Assembly: GCF_003949795.1 (NCBI RefSeq)
Contig: NZ_RPRY01000025.1
Coordinates: forward strand, 1-42,873
DNA: 42,873 bases
Direction: 5' to 3'
From: Streptomyces sp. WAC06614
GTDB lineage: Bacteria > Actinomycetota > Actinomycetes > Streptomycetales > Streptomycetaceae
The notes under the pieces were generated by a model. The model saw only the letters and a list, made by a program, of their open reading frames with translations, had not been told where the DNA came from and made no database searches. Made by a program: the position numbers and the translations under genes. This document shows, one piece after another, positions 25,482 to 33,565 of the stretch (its first letter is position 1; each line of letters begins with the position of its first letter).

Positions 25482-26300
25482 CTACTTCTTGCGCAGTGCT
25501 TCCTCGATCGTCCGCATGACCTCGTCCAGCGGAGCGTCGGTCCGGGCGACGGCCACCAGCACCTCGCCCTCGGTCCGCGCCTGCGCCACCGGGGCGGGCG
25601 CGTCGCCCCCCGCGGTCCGGCCGGCCCCGATCCCGGTGCCGAAGGTCTTGCGTACGATCGCGAAGGCGTGGTCGAGCTGGGTCTCCACGTCGCCCTGGCC
25701 ACCCGCCCGCAGCCAGCGCCGCAGCACGTGGTTGTGGGCCGTGACCACCGCCGAGGCGGCCACCTCGGCCAGCAGCGGGTCGTCGTTGCCGTCGTGGTGG
25801 TCGTGCTCGTCGAAGTGGGCCAGCAGATAGCGGGTGAACAGCCGCTCGTAGCGGGCCACCGAGGCGATCTCCCGCTCCCGCAGGGTCGGCACCTCACGGG
25901 TCAACCGGTAGCGCTCCACGGACACCGCCGGGGAGGCGGCGTACATCTTCATGACCTCCTTGATCCCGCGGCACACGGTGTCGAGCGGGTGCTCGTGCGC
26001 CGGGGCCGCGTCCAGCACGGCCTCGGCCCGGGTCAGGGTGTCGTCGTGGTCGGGGAAGATCGCCTCTTCCTTGGAGCGGAAGTGGCGGAAGAAGGTCCGG
26101 CGCGCCACCCCGGCGGCCGCGGCGATCTCGTCGACCGTCGTCGCCTCGTACCCCTTGGTCGCGAACAGCTCCATGGCCGCCGAGGCGAGCTCCCGGCGCA
26201 TCTTGAGCCGCTGGGCGGCGGCCCGCGAGCCGGCGGCGCTCTCCGGGACGTCGGAGGCGGCCGTGGCGGCGCGGGACTGGGTCTTGGCGGACTGGGACAT
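25482..26300 (-). CDS. TetR family transcriptional regulator
   Basis: The 272-residue protein has a ~30-residue Ser/Ala-rich N-terminal extension and then the TetR HTH: RRELASAAMELFATKGYEATTVDEIAAAAGVARRTFFRHF over residues ~35-75. The ligand domain follows, with an unusually His/Asp-rich stretch (FDEHDHHDGNDD, ~residues 166-177) that could bind metal. Its C-terminal ~70 residues are longer than typical TetRs. No clear ribosome-binding site precedes ATG 26300, and an ATG at 26318 is an alternative, so it may be leaderless. It lies between ccr and the 3-hydroxyacyl-CoA dehydrogenase and probably controls the pathway; not proven by sequence. Confidence 0.9.
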   Translation of the reverse strand: MSQSAKTQSRAATAASDVPESAAGSRAAAQRLKMRRELASAAMELFATKGYEATTVDEIAAAAGVARRTFFRHFRSKEEAIFPDHDDTLTRAEAVLDAAPAHEHPLDTVCRGIKEVMKMYAASPAVSVERYRLTREVPTLREREIASVARYERLFTRYLLAHFDEHDHHDGNDDPLLAEVAASAVVTAHNHVLRRWLRAGGQGDVETQLDHAFAIVRKTFGTGIGAGRTAGGDAPAPVAQARTEGEVLVAVARTDAPLDEVMRTIEEALRKK

Positions 26301-26472
26301 AGTGCGAACGTACTGCATGGACGCGCGGGCGCGCGCCCGAGGGCCCGCAGGGTCCGAAGGGTGGGACGGATGCGGGGGAGGGCCCGCACTGGGCTCGGGA
26401 GGGTATGTCCGCCGTGAGGGTCCGGCGGACCCGAGCAGCCCTCCCCACGCATCCGGCTCGGGGGCCCGCGCG

Positions 26473-28269
26473 TCAGCGGCGGGCGTACTCACGGAATCCG
26501 CGGCCGGTCTTCCGGCCCAGGCAGCCCGCCGCGACCAGGTGCTCCAGCAGCGGGGAGGGGGCCAGGCCCGGGTCGCGGAACTCCTTGTGGAGCACCTTCT
26601 CGATGGCCAGCGAGACGTCCAGGCCGACCACGTCCAGCAGCTCGAACGGGCCCATCGGGTAGCCGCCGCCCAGCTTCATCGCGGCGTCGATGTCGTCCAG
26701 CGAGGCGTAGTGCTGCTCGACCATCTTGATCGCGTTGTTGAGGTACGGGAACAGCAGCGCGTTCACGATGAAGCCGGCCCGGTCCCCGCAGTCCACCGGG
26801 TGCTTGCGGATCCGGGTGCAGACCTCGCGGACCGTGGCGTGGACGTCGTCGGCCGTCAGGACCGTGCGGACCACCTCGACCAGCTTCATGGCCGGCGCCG
26901 GGTTGAAGAAGTGCATGCCGATCACGTCCTGCGGGCGCGAGGTCGCCCTGGCGCACGCGACGACCGGCAGCGAGCTGGTCGTGGTGGCCAGCACCGCGCC
27001 CGGCTTGCAGACCTTGTCCAGGGTCTGGAAGAGCTCCTGCTTGACCGCCAGGTCCTCGGCGACCGCCTCCACCGCCAGGTCCACCTCGGCGAACGCCTCC
27101 AGCGAGCCGGCCGGGGTGATCCGGGCCAGGGTCTGCGCAGCGGCCTCCTCGGTCAGCCGGCCCTTGGCCACGGCCCGGTGCAGCGAGGTCGCGATCGCGG
27201 CCTTCGCCGCGTCGGCCTTCTCCTGGCTGCGGGCGGCCAGCACCACGTCGAACCCGGCCTGCGCGAAGACCTGCGCGATCCCGCTCGCCATGGTCCCCGA
27301 GCCGGCCACGCCGACCGAGGAGACCGGCCGGCCCTCGGCGAGCCGGGCGTCGTCCAGCGGGGTCTGCGCGTCCCGCACCACCACCGCGCTGCCGGGGGCC
27401 TCGTACGTGTAGAAGCCGCGCCCCGCCTTGCGGCCGGTCAGCCCGGCCTCCGCGAGGTGGCCGAGGACCGGCGCCGGGGCGTGCAGCCGGTCGCCGGAGG
27501 AGGCGTACATGGCCTCCAGGACGGTCCGGGCGGTGTCCACGCCGATCAGGTCCAGCAGGGCCAGCGGGCCCATGGGCAGGCCGCAGCCGAGCCTCATGGC
27601 CGCGTCGATGTCCTCGCGGGAGGCGTACTTCGACTCGTACATGGCCGCGGCCTGGTTCAGGTAGCCGAACAGCAGCCCGTCGGCCACGAACCCGGGCCGG
27701 TCGCCGACCGCGACCGGCTCCTTGCCGAGGTCGCGGGCCAGCGCGGTGACCGCCTCGACGGCCGGCGGCGCGGTCAGCACGGAGGAGACCACCTCGACCA
27801 GCTTCATGGCCGGGGCCGGGTTGAAGAAGTGCAGGCCGAGCACCCGCTCGGGGTGCTGCGACTCGGCGGCCAGCCGGGTCACGGACAGTGCGTTGGTCCC
27901 GGTGGCCAGGATGGTCCCCGGGCGGACGATGGCGTCGAGGGCGGTGAAGACCTGGCTCTTGAGCGCGTAGTCCTCCGGCACCACCTCGATCACCAGGTCG
28001 GCGTGGACGGCGGCCTGGAGGTCGGTGAACGTGCGCAGGCGGGCCAGCACGTCCGCGCGCTCCTGCTCGGTCAGCCGCCCCTTGGCGACGGCGCGGGCGG
28101 TGGAGGCCTCCAGCGCGGTGACACAGGCGCGGGCGGCGGTCTCGCTGGTGTCGATGCCGATGACCTCGCGGCCGGCCCGGGTGAGGACCTCGGCTATGCC
28201 GGTGCCCATCGTGCCGAGGCCGACGACGGCGATGGTCTGGAGGGCGGTGTGGGTGGACTGACGGTCCAT
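26473..28269 (-). CDS. Tandem-duplicated 3-hydroxyacyl-CoA (3-hydroxybutyryl-CoA) dehydrogenase
   Basis: The 598-residue protein is two full ~285-residue dehydrogenases in series. The first has the NAD motif GLGTMGTG (~17-24), HFFNPAPAMKLVEVV with catalytic H147, and PMGPLALLDLIG. The second repeats these as GSGTMASG (~323-330), HFFNPAPAMKLVEVV with H452, and PMGPFELLDVVG. The first half reads ATGTNALSV where the second keeps ATTTSSLPV, so the conserved serine pair is lost in the first. It should interconvert acetoacetyl-CoA and 3-hydroxybutyryl-CoA, feeding crotonyl-CoA to Ccr. ATG 28269 has GGAG 7 bases upstream. Confidence 0.92.
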   Translation of the reverse strand: MDRQSTHTALQTIAVVGLGTMGTGIAEVLTRAGREVIGIDTSETAARACVTALEASTARAVAKGRLTEQERADVLARLRTFTDLQAAVHADLVIEVVPEDYALKSQVFTALDAIVRPGTILATGTNALSVTRLAAESQHPERVLGLHFFNPAPAMKLVEVVSSVLTAPPAVEAVTALARDLGKEPVAVGDRPGFVADGLLFGYLNQAAAMYESKYASREDIDAAMRLGCGLPMGPLALLDLIGVDTARTVLEAMYASSGDRLHAPAPVLGHLAEAGLTGRKAGRGFYTYEAPGSAVVVRDAQTPLDDARLAEGRPVSSVGVAGSGTMASGIAQVFAQAGFDVVLAARSQEKADAAKAAIATSLHRAVAKGRLTEEAAAQTLARITPAGSLEAFAEVDLAVEAVAEDLAVKQELFQTLDKVCKPGAVLATTTSSLPVVACARATSRPQDVIGMHFFNPAPAMKLVEVVRTVLTADDVHATVREVCTRIRKHPVDCGDRAGFIVNALLFPYLNNAIKMVEQHYASLDDIDAAMKLGGGYPMGPFELLDVVGLDVSLAIEKVLHKEFRDPGLAPSPLLEHLVAAGCLGRKTGRGFREYARR

Positions 28270-28345
28270 CGCGGGACTCCGGTGGAATGAGGGTGACGAC
28301 TGAAAGAGGGCCGCGCGCGGGGCGCGGGGGGCCGGGAACGGCACG

Positions 28346-28400
28346 GGCGTGCACGGCGGCGTGCGGCGGACCCGGGGCGGCGTACGCCGCCGTGCACGCC
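28346..28400. repeat. 17-bp perfect inverted repeat upstream of the 3-hydroxyacyl-CoA dehydrogenase
   Basis: GGCGTGCACGGCGGCGT (28346-28362) and its exact complement (28384-28400) flank a 21-base loop, 77-131 bases upstream of the dehydrogenase start. It may fold in the leader or in DNA. Confidence 0.8.
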
Positions 28401-28643
28401 ACGGGCGTACGGGAAACGGCGTACGGAGAGGTCGTGCGGAGTACGGGAGGTACGGGCATGCGGTGCGCCGCGTACGCGCGGGGTTGCGGCGCGCACGAAG
28501 GTGCGGGGCGTGCATGCGGTCGTACGGGCATGCGTGCGGGGAATCCGGCGGGGCCCTGTCCCGGGGCGCACGCCGTGCAGCTGTGCCGAACCGATCGAAC
28601 CCGAGTGCGGCTGCGTCACCAGGCCGCGCTCGTACCGGCAGAT

Positions 28644-28657
28644 TAACCGGTCGGTAA
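28644..28657. promoter_or_regulatory. TetR-type operator candidate TAACCG-GT-CGGTAA
   Basis: Near-perfect inverted repeat of TWACCG half-sites separated by two bases, about 51 bp before the HEAT-protein start in the divergent promoter region. The core ACCGGTCGGT resembles known TetR operators. Confidence 0.4.
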
Positions 28658-28707
28658 CTCCTTGGCCAGAGCACGGGAGATGTGAGCTGCGCCGCTATGG
28701 TGTCCGC

Positions 28708-29265
28708 GTGGATGTGCTGGAGCGGCTCCGGGCCGAGGCGGCGGGCTCACCCGACTACGAGGCCCTGCGCGCGGCCGGGCCCGACGAGCTCGCGGCGGCC
28801 CTGGCCGCCGCCGGGCGGCCCCTGTGGGCCCGCGAACTCGCGGCCTACCGGCTGGGCCTGGCCGCGGACCCGCGCGCCTTCGAACCCCTGGTCCTGCTGC
28901 TCAACCACCGCGACCCGCCGCGCTGCGCGGCCGCCGCCCGGGCGCTGGCCGCCCTCGGCGACCCGCGCACCGGGCGGGCCGCCGCGGCCCTGGCCACCAA
29001 CGAGCTGCGCGTGGCCTACGCCCTGGAGCCCGTCCGGCTGCTGACGGCCCTGCGCGGGCCCGAGGCCCTACCGGCGCTGGTGACGGTCCTGTCCCGGCGG
29101 CTGGCCCCGCACGACCCCTACACGAAGGTGGCCCTGGCCTGCATCGACGGCCTGGCCGCCCTCGGCGACGACCGGGCCCGCCCCGTCCTCGTCCGCGCCC
29201 AGGAACACCCCCGCCTGGCGGTGGCGGCGACCCGGGCGCTGAAGGCCCTGGCTCAGCCGCGGTAG
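28708..29265 (+). CDS. HEAT-repeat-like helical protein (185 aa)
   Basis: Repeated helix pairs with the HEAT/PBS-lyase pattern: PLVLLLNHRDPPRCAAAARA, LAALGDPRTGRAAAALA, LPALVTVLSRR, CIDGLAALGDDRARPVL, AATRALKALA. It is probably a protein-binding scaffold of unknown partner. The start is a GTG at 28708 with no ribosome-binding site, but -10-like TATGGT lies six bases upstream, so the mRNA is probably leaderless. Its last 13 bases overlap the convergent peptidase gene. Confidence 0.75.
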   Translation: MDVLERLRAEAAGSPDYEALRAAGPDELAAALAAAGRPLWARELAAYRLGLAADPRAFEPLVLLLNHRDPPRCAAAARALAALGDPRTGRAAAALATNELRVAYALEPVRLLTALRGPEALPALVTVLSRRLAPHDPYTKVALACIDGLAALGDDRARPVLVRAQEHPRLAVAATRALKALAQPR

Positions 29266-30815
29266 CCCAGCAGGCCGTGCAGGGTGGCGCCGCCGGCCGA
29301 GGCCGGGACGGCGCGGGTGGCCGTGGTCGGCTTCGGTTCCGCCTGGGCCGCGCAGGTCGCGTCGGCGGCCTTGCCGGAGGTGAGGTAGGCGGCCACCTTC
29401 TCGTCCAGGCACTTGTTGCCGCTGAGCGAGATCCCGTGGTTGCCGCCGCCCTGCTCGACCACCAGCGCCGAACCGGCCAGCTTCGCCCGCATGCTGAGGG
29501 CGCCCTCGTACGGGGTCGCGGCGTCCTCGGTGGCCTGGAGCAGCAGCGCCGGCGGCAGGGCGGTGTTGGTCACGTCCGGGGCCCGCAGCGCCTCGGTCGG
29601 CCAGAACGCGCACGGCGCGTTGTACCAGGCGTTGTTCCAGGTCATGAACGGGGCCTTGGCGTGCGTGGCCCACATGTCCGTCCGCCAGGTGTTCCAGTCC
29701 TTCGGCCAGGACGAGTCCCGGCACTGCACGGCGGTGTACGCGCTGTAGCTGTTGCCGGCCGAGGGCTCCACCGCCCCGAACCGCTCGTACGCGGCCACCA
29801 GCGGCTTGGGGTCGCCCTTGGCCTCGTACGCGGCGAAGGCCTCGGCCAGGTGCGGCCAGTAGCCGTTGTAGTAGCCGCCCGGCATGTAGGTGTCCTCCAG
29901 CTCGGCCGGCCCCACCTTCCCGCCCGCCGGGGTCTGCCGCAGGGCGTCGCGCATCGCGTACCAGCGGGACTCGACGTGCGCCGGGTCGTCGCCGAGACCG
30001 TACGTGGCGTCGTTGCGCGCCACCCAGGCCAGGAACGCCTTGTGCCGGGCGTCGAAGGCCAGGTCCTGTGCGAGGTTGTCCTGGTACCAGACCCCGCCCG
30101 GGTCCACGACCGAGTCCAGCACCAGCCGGTGCACCCGGCCGGGGTGCAGCTTGGCGTAGACCGCGCCCAGGTAGGTGCCGTACGAGTAGCCGAAGTAGCT
30201 GATCTTCGGCGCGCCCAGGGCCTGGCGCACCAGGTCGATGTCACGGGCCGCCGAGACCGTGCCGACGTGCGGCAGCAGGTCCGCGTGCCGGGCCGCGCAG
30301 GCCTGGGCGAAGGTGCGCACCCGGTCGAGGTTCGCCTGCTCGTCGGCCAGGGTGCGCGGCACCGAGTCGGGCCGGACCGGGGCGAAGTGCGGGGTGCCGC
30401 AGTCGAGCGCCGGCTCGCTCTTGCCGACCCCGCGCGGGTCGAAGCCGATGACGTCGTACTGCGCCGCCACCGCCTTGGGCAGGGCGGCCGCCACGTACCC
30501 GGCCAGGGAGCGCCCGCTGCCGCCGGGGCCGCCGGGGTTGACCAGCAGGGGGCCCTGGGAGGTGGCCGCGGTGTGCGGGACCCGGGTCAGGGCGAGGGTG
30601 ACGGTCCGGCCGGCCGGGGCGTCGTGGTCGAGCGGGACCTTCAGGGAGGCGCACTGCAGGGTCGGGTAGCGCGGGGTCGCGCACTTCGTCCAGCGCAGCG
30701 CGGCGGCCGTCCGGCCGTCGTCCGGAGCCGCGGCCGTGGCGGTGGCGACGGGCGGGCCCGCGAGGGCGGTGGCGACGGTGGCGATCGAGAGCAGGACAGC
30801 GGCGCGTTTCTTCAC
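29253..30815 (-). CDS. Secreted alpha/beta-hydrolase peptidase (Tap/SlpD-E family, S33)
   Basis: The 520-residue protein starts with a Sec signal (KKRAAVLLSIATVATALAG, likely cut after an AxA around residue 28-30). The oxyanion loop NPGGPGGSG, nucleophile S211 in GYSYGTYLG, acid Asp in ATEDAATP and base His in GGGNHGIS make a full triad, and a C-terminal TAP-like domain follows. Homologues are secreted tripeptidyl or proline-type aminopeptidases of Streptomyces. It acts outside the cell on short peptides. Confidence 0.93.
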   Translation of the reverse strand: MKKRAAVLLSIATVATALAGPPVATATAAAPDDGRTAAALRWTKCATPRYPTLQCASLKVPLDHDAPAGRTVTLALTRVPHTAATSQGPLLVNPGGPGGSGRSLAGYVAAALPKAVAAQYDVIGFDPRGVGKSEPALDCGTPHFAPVRPDSVPRTLADEQANLDRVRTFAQACAARHADLLPHVGTVSAARDIDLVRQALGAPKISYFGYSYGTYLGAVYAKLHPGRVHRLVLDSVVDPGGVWYQDNLAQDLAFDARHKAFLAWVARNDATYGLGDDPAHVESRWYAMRDALRQTPAGGKVGPAELEDTYMPGGYYNGYWPHLAEAFAAYEAKGDPKPLVAAYERFGAVEPSAGNSYSAYTAVQCRDSSWPKDWNTWRTDMWATHAKAPFMTWNNAWYNAPCAFWPTEALRAPDVTNTALPPALLLQATEDAATPYEGALSMRAKLAGSALVVEQGGGNHGISLSGNKCLDEKVAAYLTSGKAADATCAAQAEPKPTTATRAVPASAGGATLHGLLGYRG

Positions 30816-30922
30816 AAGGGCCTCCCAGCCGACGGTTCTGGGCGAATCGTCCCGGAGGGCGCCCCCGGAACCCGCCGATTCTGCCGCCTTTTGGCCCGAT
30901 GTGATGATGTTTCAGCGGCCGG

Positions 30923-31993
30923 TCACAGCAGCGTCAGCTGCGTCGGCCCGGCCGCCTCCGGCCCGCTGTCGGCCCCCTGCGGCCCTGGCTGCCCCGGCTC
31001 CGCCTCCGGCGGCTGCGGCGGGGTGATCCGGCGGGCCGCACCGCGCCGGGCGGGGCCGATCCCGTACGCGTCGGCCAGTTCGTGGACCTGACGGGTGATC
31101 TGCCGCTGGTACCAGGTCGGCGCGTAGGAGCCGCCCGCGTACATCCGCTCGTAGCGCTCCACCAGGTGCGGGTGGTGCCGGCCCAGCCAGGCCATGAACC
31201 ACTCCCGGGCGCCCGGCCGCAGGTGCAGCACCAGCGGGGTCACGGAGGTGGCCCCCGACCGGGCGATGGCCCGTACGGTGGTGCGCAGCTGCTCCGGGGA
31301 GTCGCTCAGGAACGGGATCACCGGCGCCATCAGCACCCCGCAGCCGATCCCGACGTCCGTCAGGGTGCGCACGACGTCCAGCCGGCGGGCGGGGGAGGGG
31401 GTGCCCGGCTCCACGGTGCGCCACAGCCCGGTGTCGGTGAACCCGACGGAGACCGAGATGCCCACCTCGGTGATCTCGGCGGCCCGGCGCAGCAGGTCCA
31501 GGTCGCGCAGCAGCAGGGTGCCCTTGGTCAGGATCGAGAACGGGTTGGCCCGCTCGGTCAGGGCCTCGATGATCCCGGGCATCAGCCGGTAGCGGCCCTC
31601 GGCCCGCTGGTAGCAGTCCACGTTGGTGCCCATGGCGATGTGCGCCCCGGTCCAGCGCGGGGACGCCAGCTCGCGGCGCAGCAGCTCGGGGGCGTTGGTC
31701 TTGACCACGATCTGGGAGTCGAAGCCGAGGCCGGTGTCCAGGTCCAAGTAGCTGTGGGTGCGGCGGGCGAAGCAGTAGACGCAGGCGTGCGAGCAGCCGC
31801 GGTACGGGTTGACGGTCCACTCGAACGGCATCCGCGAGGCCCCGGGCACGCGGTTGACGATCGACCTGGCCCGGACCTCGTGGAAGGTGATGCCGCGGAA
31901 CTCGGGGGTGTCGAAGGTGCGCGTGACCACGGCCCCGGTGCCGAACAGCGCGGCCGGCCCCGAGGGGTCGTCGGTCAGGTTGTCCCAGCGCAT
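30923..31993 (-). CDS. Rv2578c-family radical SAM protein
   Basis: The 356-residue protein has the radical SAM cluster motif CSHACVYCFAR (CxxxCxxC) after NPYRGC, then VVKTNAPELL, GTNVDCYQ and FSILTKGTLL blocks typical of the spore-photolyase-like Rv2578c family. The reaction is unknown; relatives are linked to DNA repair. No intein is present, although relatives are often annotated as intein-containing. ATG 31993 follows GGAGG. A LexA-like box overlaps its promoter. The C-terminus is a Pro/Gly/Glu-rich tail. Confidence 0.92.
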   Translation of the reverse strand: MRWDNLTDDPSGPAALFGTGAVVTRTFDTPEFRGITFHEVRARSIVNRVPGASRMPFEWTVNPYRGCSHACVYCFARRTHSYLDLDTGLGFDSQIVVKTNAPELLRRELASPRWTGAHIAMGTNVDCYQRAEGRYRLMPGIIEALTERANPFSILTKGTLLLRDLDLLRRAAEITEVGISVSVGFTDTGLWRTVEPGTPSPARRLDVVRTLTDVGIGCGVLMAPVIPFLSDSPEQLRTTVRAIARSGATSVTPLVLHLRPGAREWFMAWLGRHHPHLVERYERMYAGGSYAPTWYQRQITRQVHELADAYGIGPARRGAARRITPPQPPEAEPGQPGPQGADSGPEAAGPTQLTLL

Positions 31994-32018
31994 GGTGCCT
32001 CCTCGGTCGCTCCCTTCG

Positions 32019-32038
32019 ACAATAGAACAAACGTTCCC
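32019..32038 (-). promoter_or_regulatory. LexA (SOS)-box-like site over the radical SAM promoter
   Basis: GAAC-N4-GTTC (32025-32036) matches the core of the actinobacterial LexA box. On the minus strand a -10-like TATTGT (32024-32019) follows it directly, placing the box between -35 and -10, about 30 bases before the start codon. Confidence 0.6.
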
Positions 32039-32140
32039 ATGATCGTGCGGGCCGGGGACCGCGGGGGGCGGATTTGGGCGGCCGACCCGGAGGTGGTTGG
32101 CTTGCCGCAACGAGCGTTTCCAACTGCTGGAGGAACAGGT

Positions 32141-32584
32141 ATGGCGCAGGTCGAGGCCACCACGGAGCGGATCATCGCGGCCGACGCGGAGACGGTGTTC
32201 GACGCGCTGGCGGACTACCAGGGCACCCGCGGCAAGGTGCTCCCCGAGCACTTCAGCGAGTACGAGGTGCGCGAGGGCGGCGACGGCGAGGGCACCCTCG
32301 TCCACTGGAAGCTCCAGGCCACCAGCAAGCGCGTCCGCGACTGCCTGCTGGAGGTCACCGAGCCCAGCGACGGCCGTCTCGTGGAGAAGGACCGCAACTC
32401 CTCCATGGTCACCACCTGGACCGTCACCCCGGCCGGCGAGGGCCGGGCCAAGGCCGTCGTGACCACCGTCTGGAACGGTGCGACCGGCATCGGCGGCTTC
32501 TTCGAGCGGACCTTCGCCCCCAAGGGCCTGGTCCGCATCTACGACGCGCTCCTGGCCAACCTGGCCCAGGAAGTCGAGTCCTGA
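32141..32584 (+). CDS. SRPBCC (polyketide cyclase/START-like) family protein
   Basis: The 147-residue protein has the SRPBCC pattern: N-terminal strand VEATTERIIAADAETVFDALADY, a curved sheet with VREGGDGEGTLVHWKLQ, and a long C-terminal helix (RTFAPKGLVRIYDALLANLAQEV). It should bind a small hydrophobic ligand. ATG 32141 has GGAGG 7 bases upstream. It diverges from the radical SAM gene and so may share the SOS-like site, but this is inference. Confidence 0.88.
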   Translation: MAQVEATTERIIAADAETVFDALADYQGTRGKVLPEHFSEYEVREGGDGEGTLVHWKLQATSKRVRDCLLEVTEPSDGRLVEKDRNSSMVTTWTVTPAGEGRAKAVVTTVWNGATGIGGFFERTFAPKGLVRIYDALLANLAQEVES

Positions 32585-32728
32585 CGAAGGCCGTTGACGG
32601 TGGGGCCGCCGACGCGGCCTCACCGGATCGGGTGGAATTCCCGGCCGGGGCGCACCGGCGCGCGCAGCCGCCCCCGAGGCCCCGCAGCGGCTAGGGTGGA
32701 AGGCCTGCGACCGACCCACGGGGGGCCG

Positions 32729-33565
32729 ATGAAGATCCTCATCTCCGCCGACATGGAAGGCGCCACGGGCGTCACCTGGCCCGCCGACGTGCTGCCGGGG
32801 ACACCGCAGTGGGAGCGCTGCCGCGCCCTGTTCACCTCCGACGTCAACGCCGCCGCCCTCGGCTTCTTCGACGGCGGGGCCGACGAGGTCCTCGTCAACG
32901 AGGCCCACTGGACCATGCGCAACCTGCTGCTGGAGCAGCTCGACGAACGCGTCCAGATGATCACCGGCCGGCACAAGGGCCTGTCGATGCTCGAAGGGGT
33001 CCAGCACGGCGACGTCGACGGGATCGCCTTCGTCGGCTACCACACCGGCGCCGGCGCGGAGGGCGTGCTCGCCCACACCTACCTCGCCAACTCCGTCACC
33101 GGGGTCTGGCTGAACGGCGTACCGGCCTCCGAGGGGCACCTCAACGCCCATGTCGTCGCCGAGTACGGCGTCCCCGTCGTCCTCGTCACCGGCGACGACC
33201 TCACCTGCGTCGACGCCGCCGGCTACGCCCCCGGGGCCCGGACCGTCGCCGTCAAGGACCACGTCTCCCGGTACGCGGCCCGCTGCCGCACCCCCGCCCG
33301 GACCGCCGCCGACATCCGGGCCGCGGCCAAGGAGGCGGTCGCCCTCGCGGTGCGCCACGAGCCGGTGCGCGGAGGGCCGTTCACGGTCGAGGTGGAGTTC
33401 GACGCCGAGCACCTGGCGGCCGCGGCCACGGTCGTCCCCGGTGTGACCCGGGCCGGGGCGCCCCGCCGGATCGCGTACAGCAGCAGCACGATGTACGAGG
33501 CGATCCGGACCTTCAAGGCGGTCACGACGATCGTCTCGTCCGCGGTGGAGGAGCAGTATGGGTGA
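32729..33565 (+). CDS. M55 family D-aminopeptidase (DppA-like)
   Basis: The 278-residue protein begins MKILISADMEGATG. D8 and E10 plus H60 (VNEAHWTMRN) match the zinc ligands of Bacillus DppA. GYHTGAG (H105) and LAHTY (H116) match its further ligand and nucleophile regions, shifted by one. It should cleave D-amino acids from short peptides, as in recycling of cell-wall peptides. The ATG follows a GGGGG run. It overlaps the M20 gene by 8 bases and heads a run of three coupled peptidase genes. Confidence 0.92.
   Translation: MKILISADMEGATGVTWPADVLPGTPQWERCRALFTSDVNAAALGFFDGGADEVLVNEAHWTMRNLLLEQLDERVQMITGRHKGLSMLEGVQHGDVDGIAFVGYHTGAGAEGVLAHTYLANSVTGVWLNGVPASEGHLNAHVVAEYGVPVVLVTGDDLTCVDAAGYAPGARTVAVKDHVSRYAARCRTPARTAADIRAAAKEAVALAVRHEPVRGGPFTVEVEFDAEHLAAAATVVPGVTRAGAPRRIAYSSSTMYEAIRTFKAVTTIVSSAVEEQYG

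Larger units (their letters stand above)
28270..28707. promoter_or_regulatory. 438-bp divergent region with large hairpin, TetR-like operator and leaderless promoter (no gene)
   Basis: Rich in GTACG/GCATGC words and open by chance on both strands; I see no convincing gene. It holds a 17-bp inverted repeat (28346-28400), a TAACCG/CGGTAA element (28644-28657) and a probable -10 TATGGT (28696-28701) six bases before the next gene's GTG. Confidence 0.6.

Noticed and set aside
28287..28657. Open frames in the region between the dehydrogenase and HEAT genes
   Set aside because: They are Arg/Gly/Ala-rich, present on several frames at once, and lack start signals; repeated GTACG/GCATGC words explain them.
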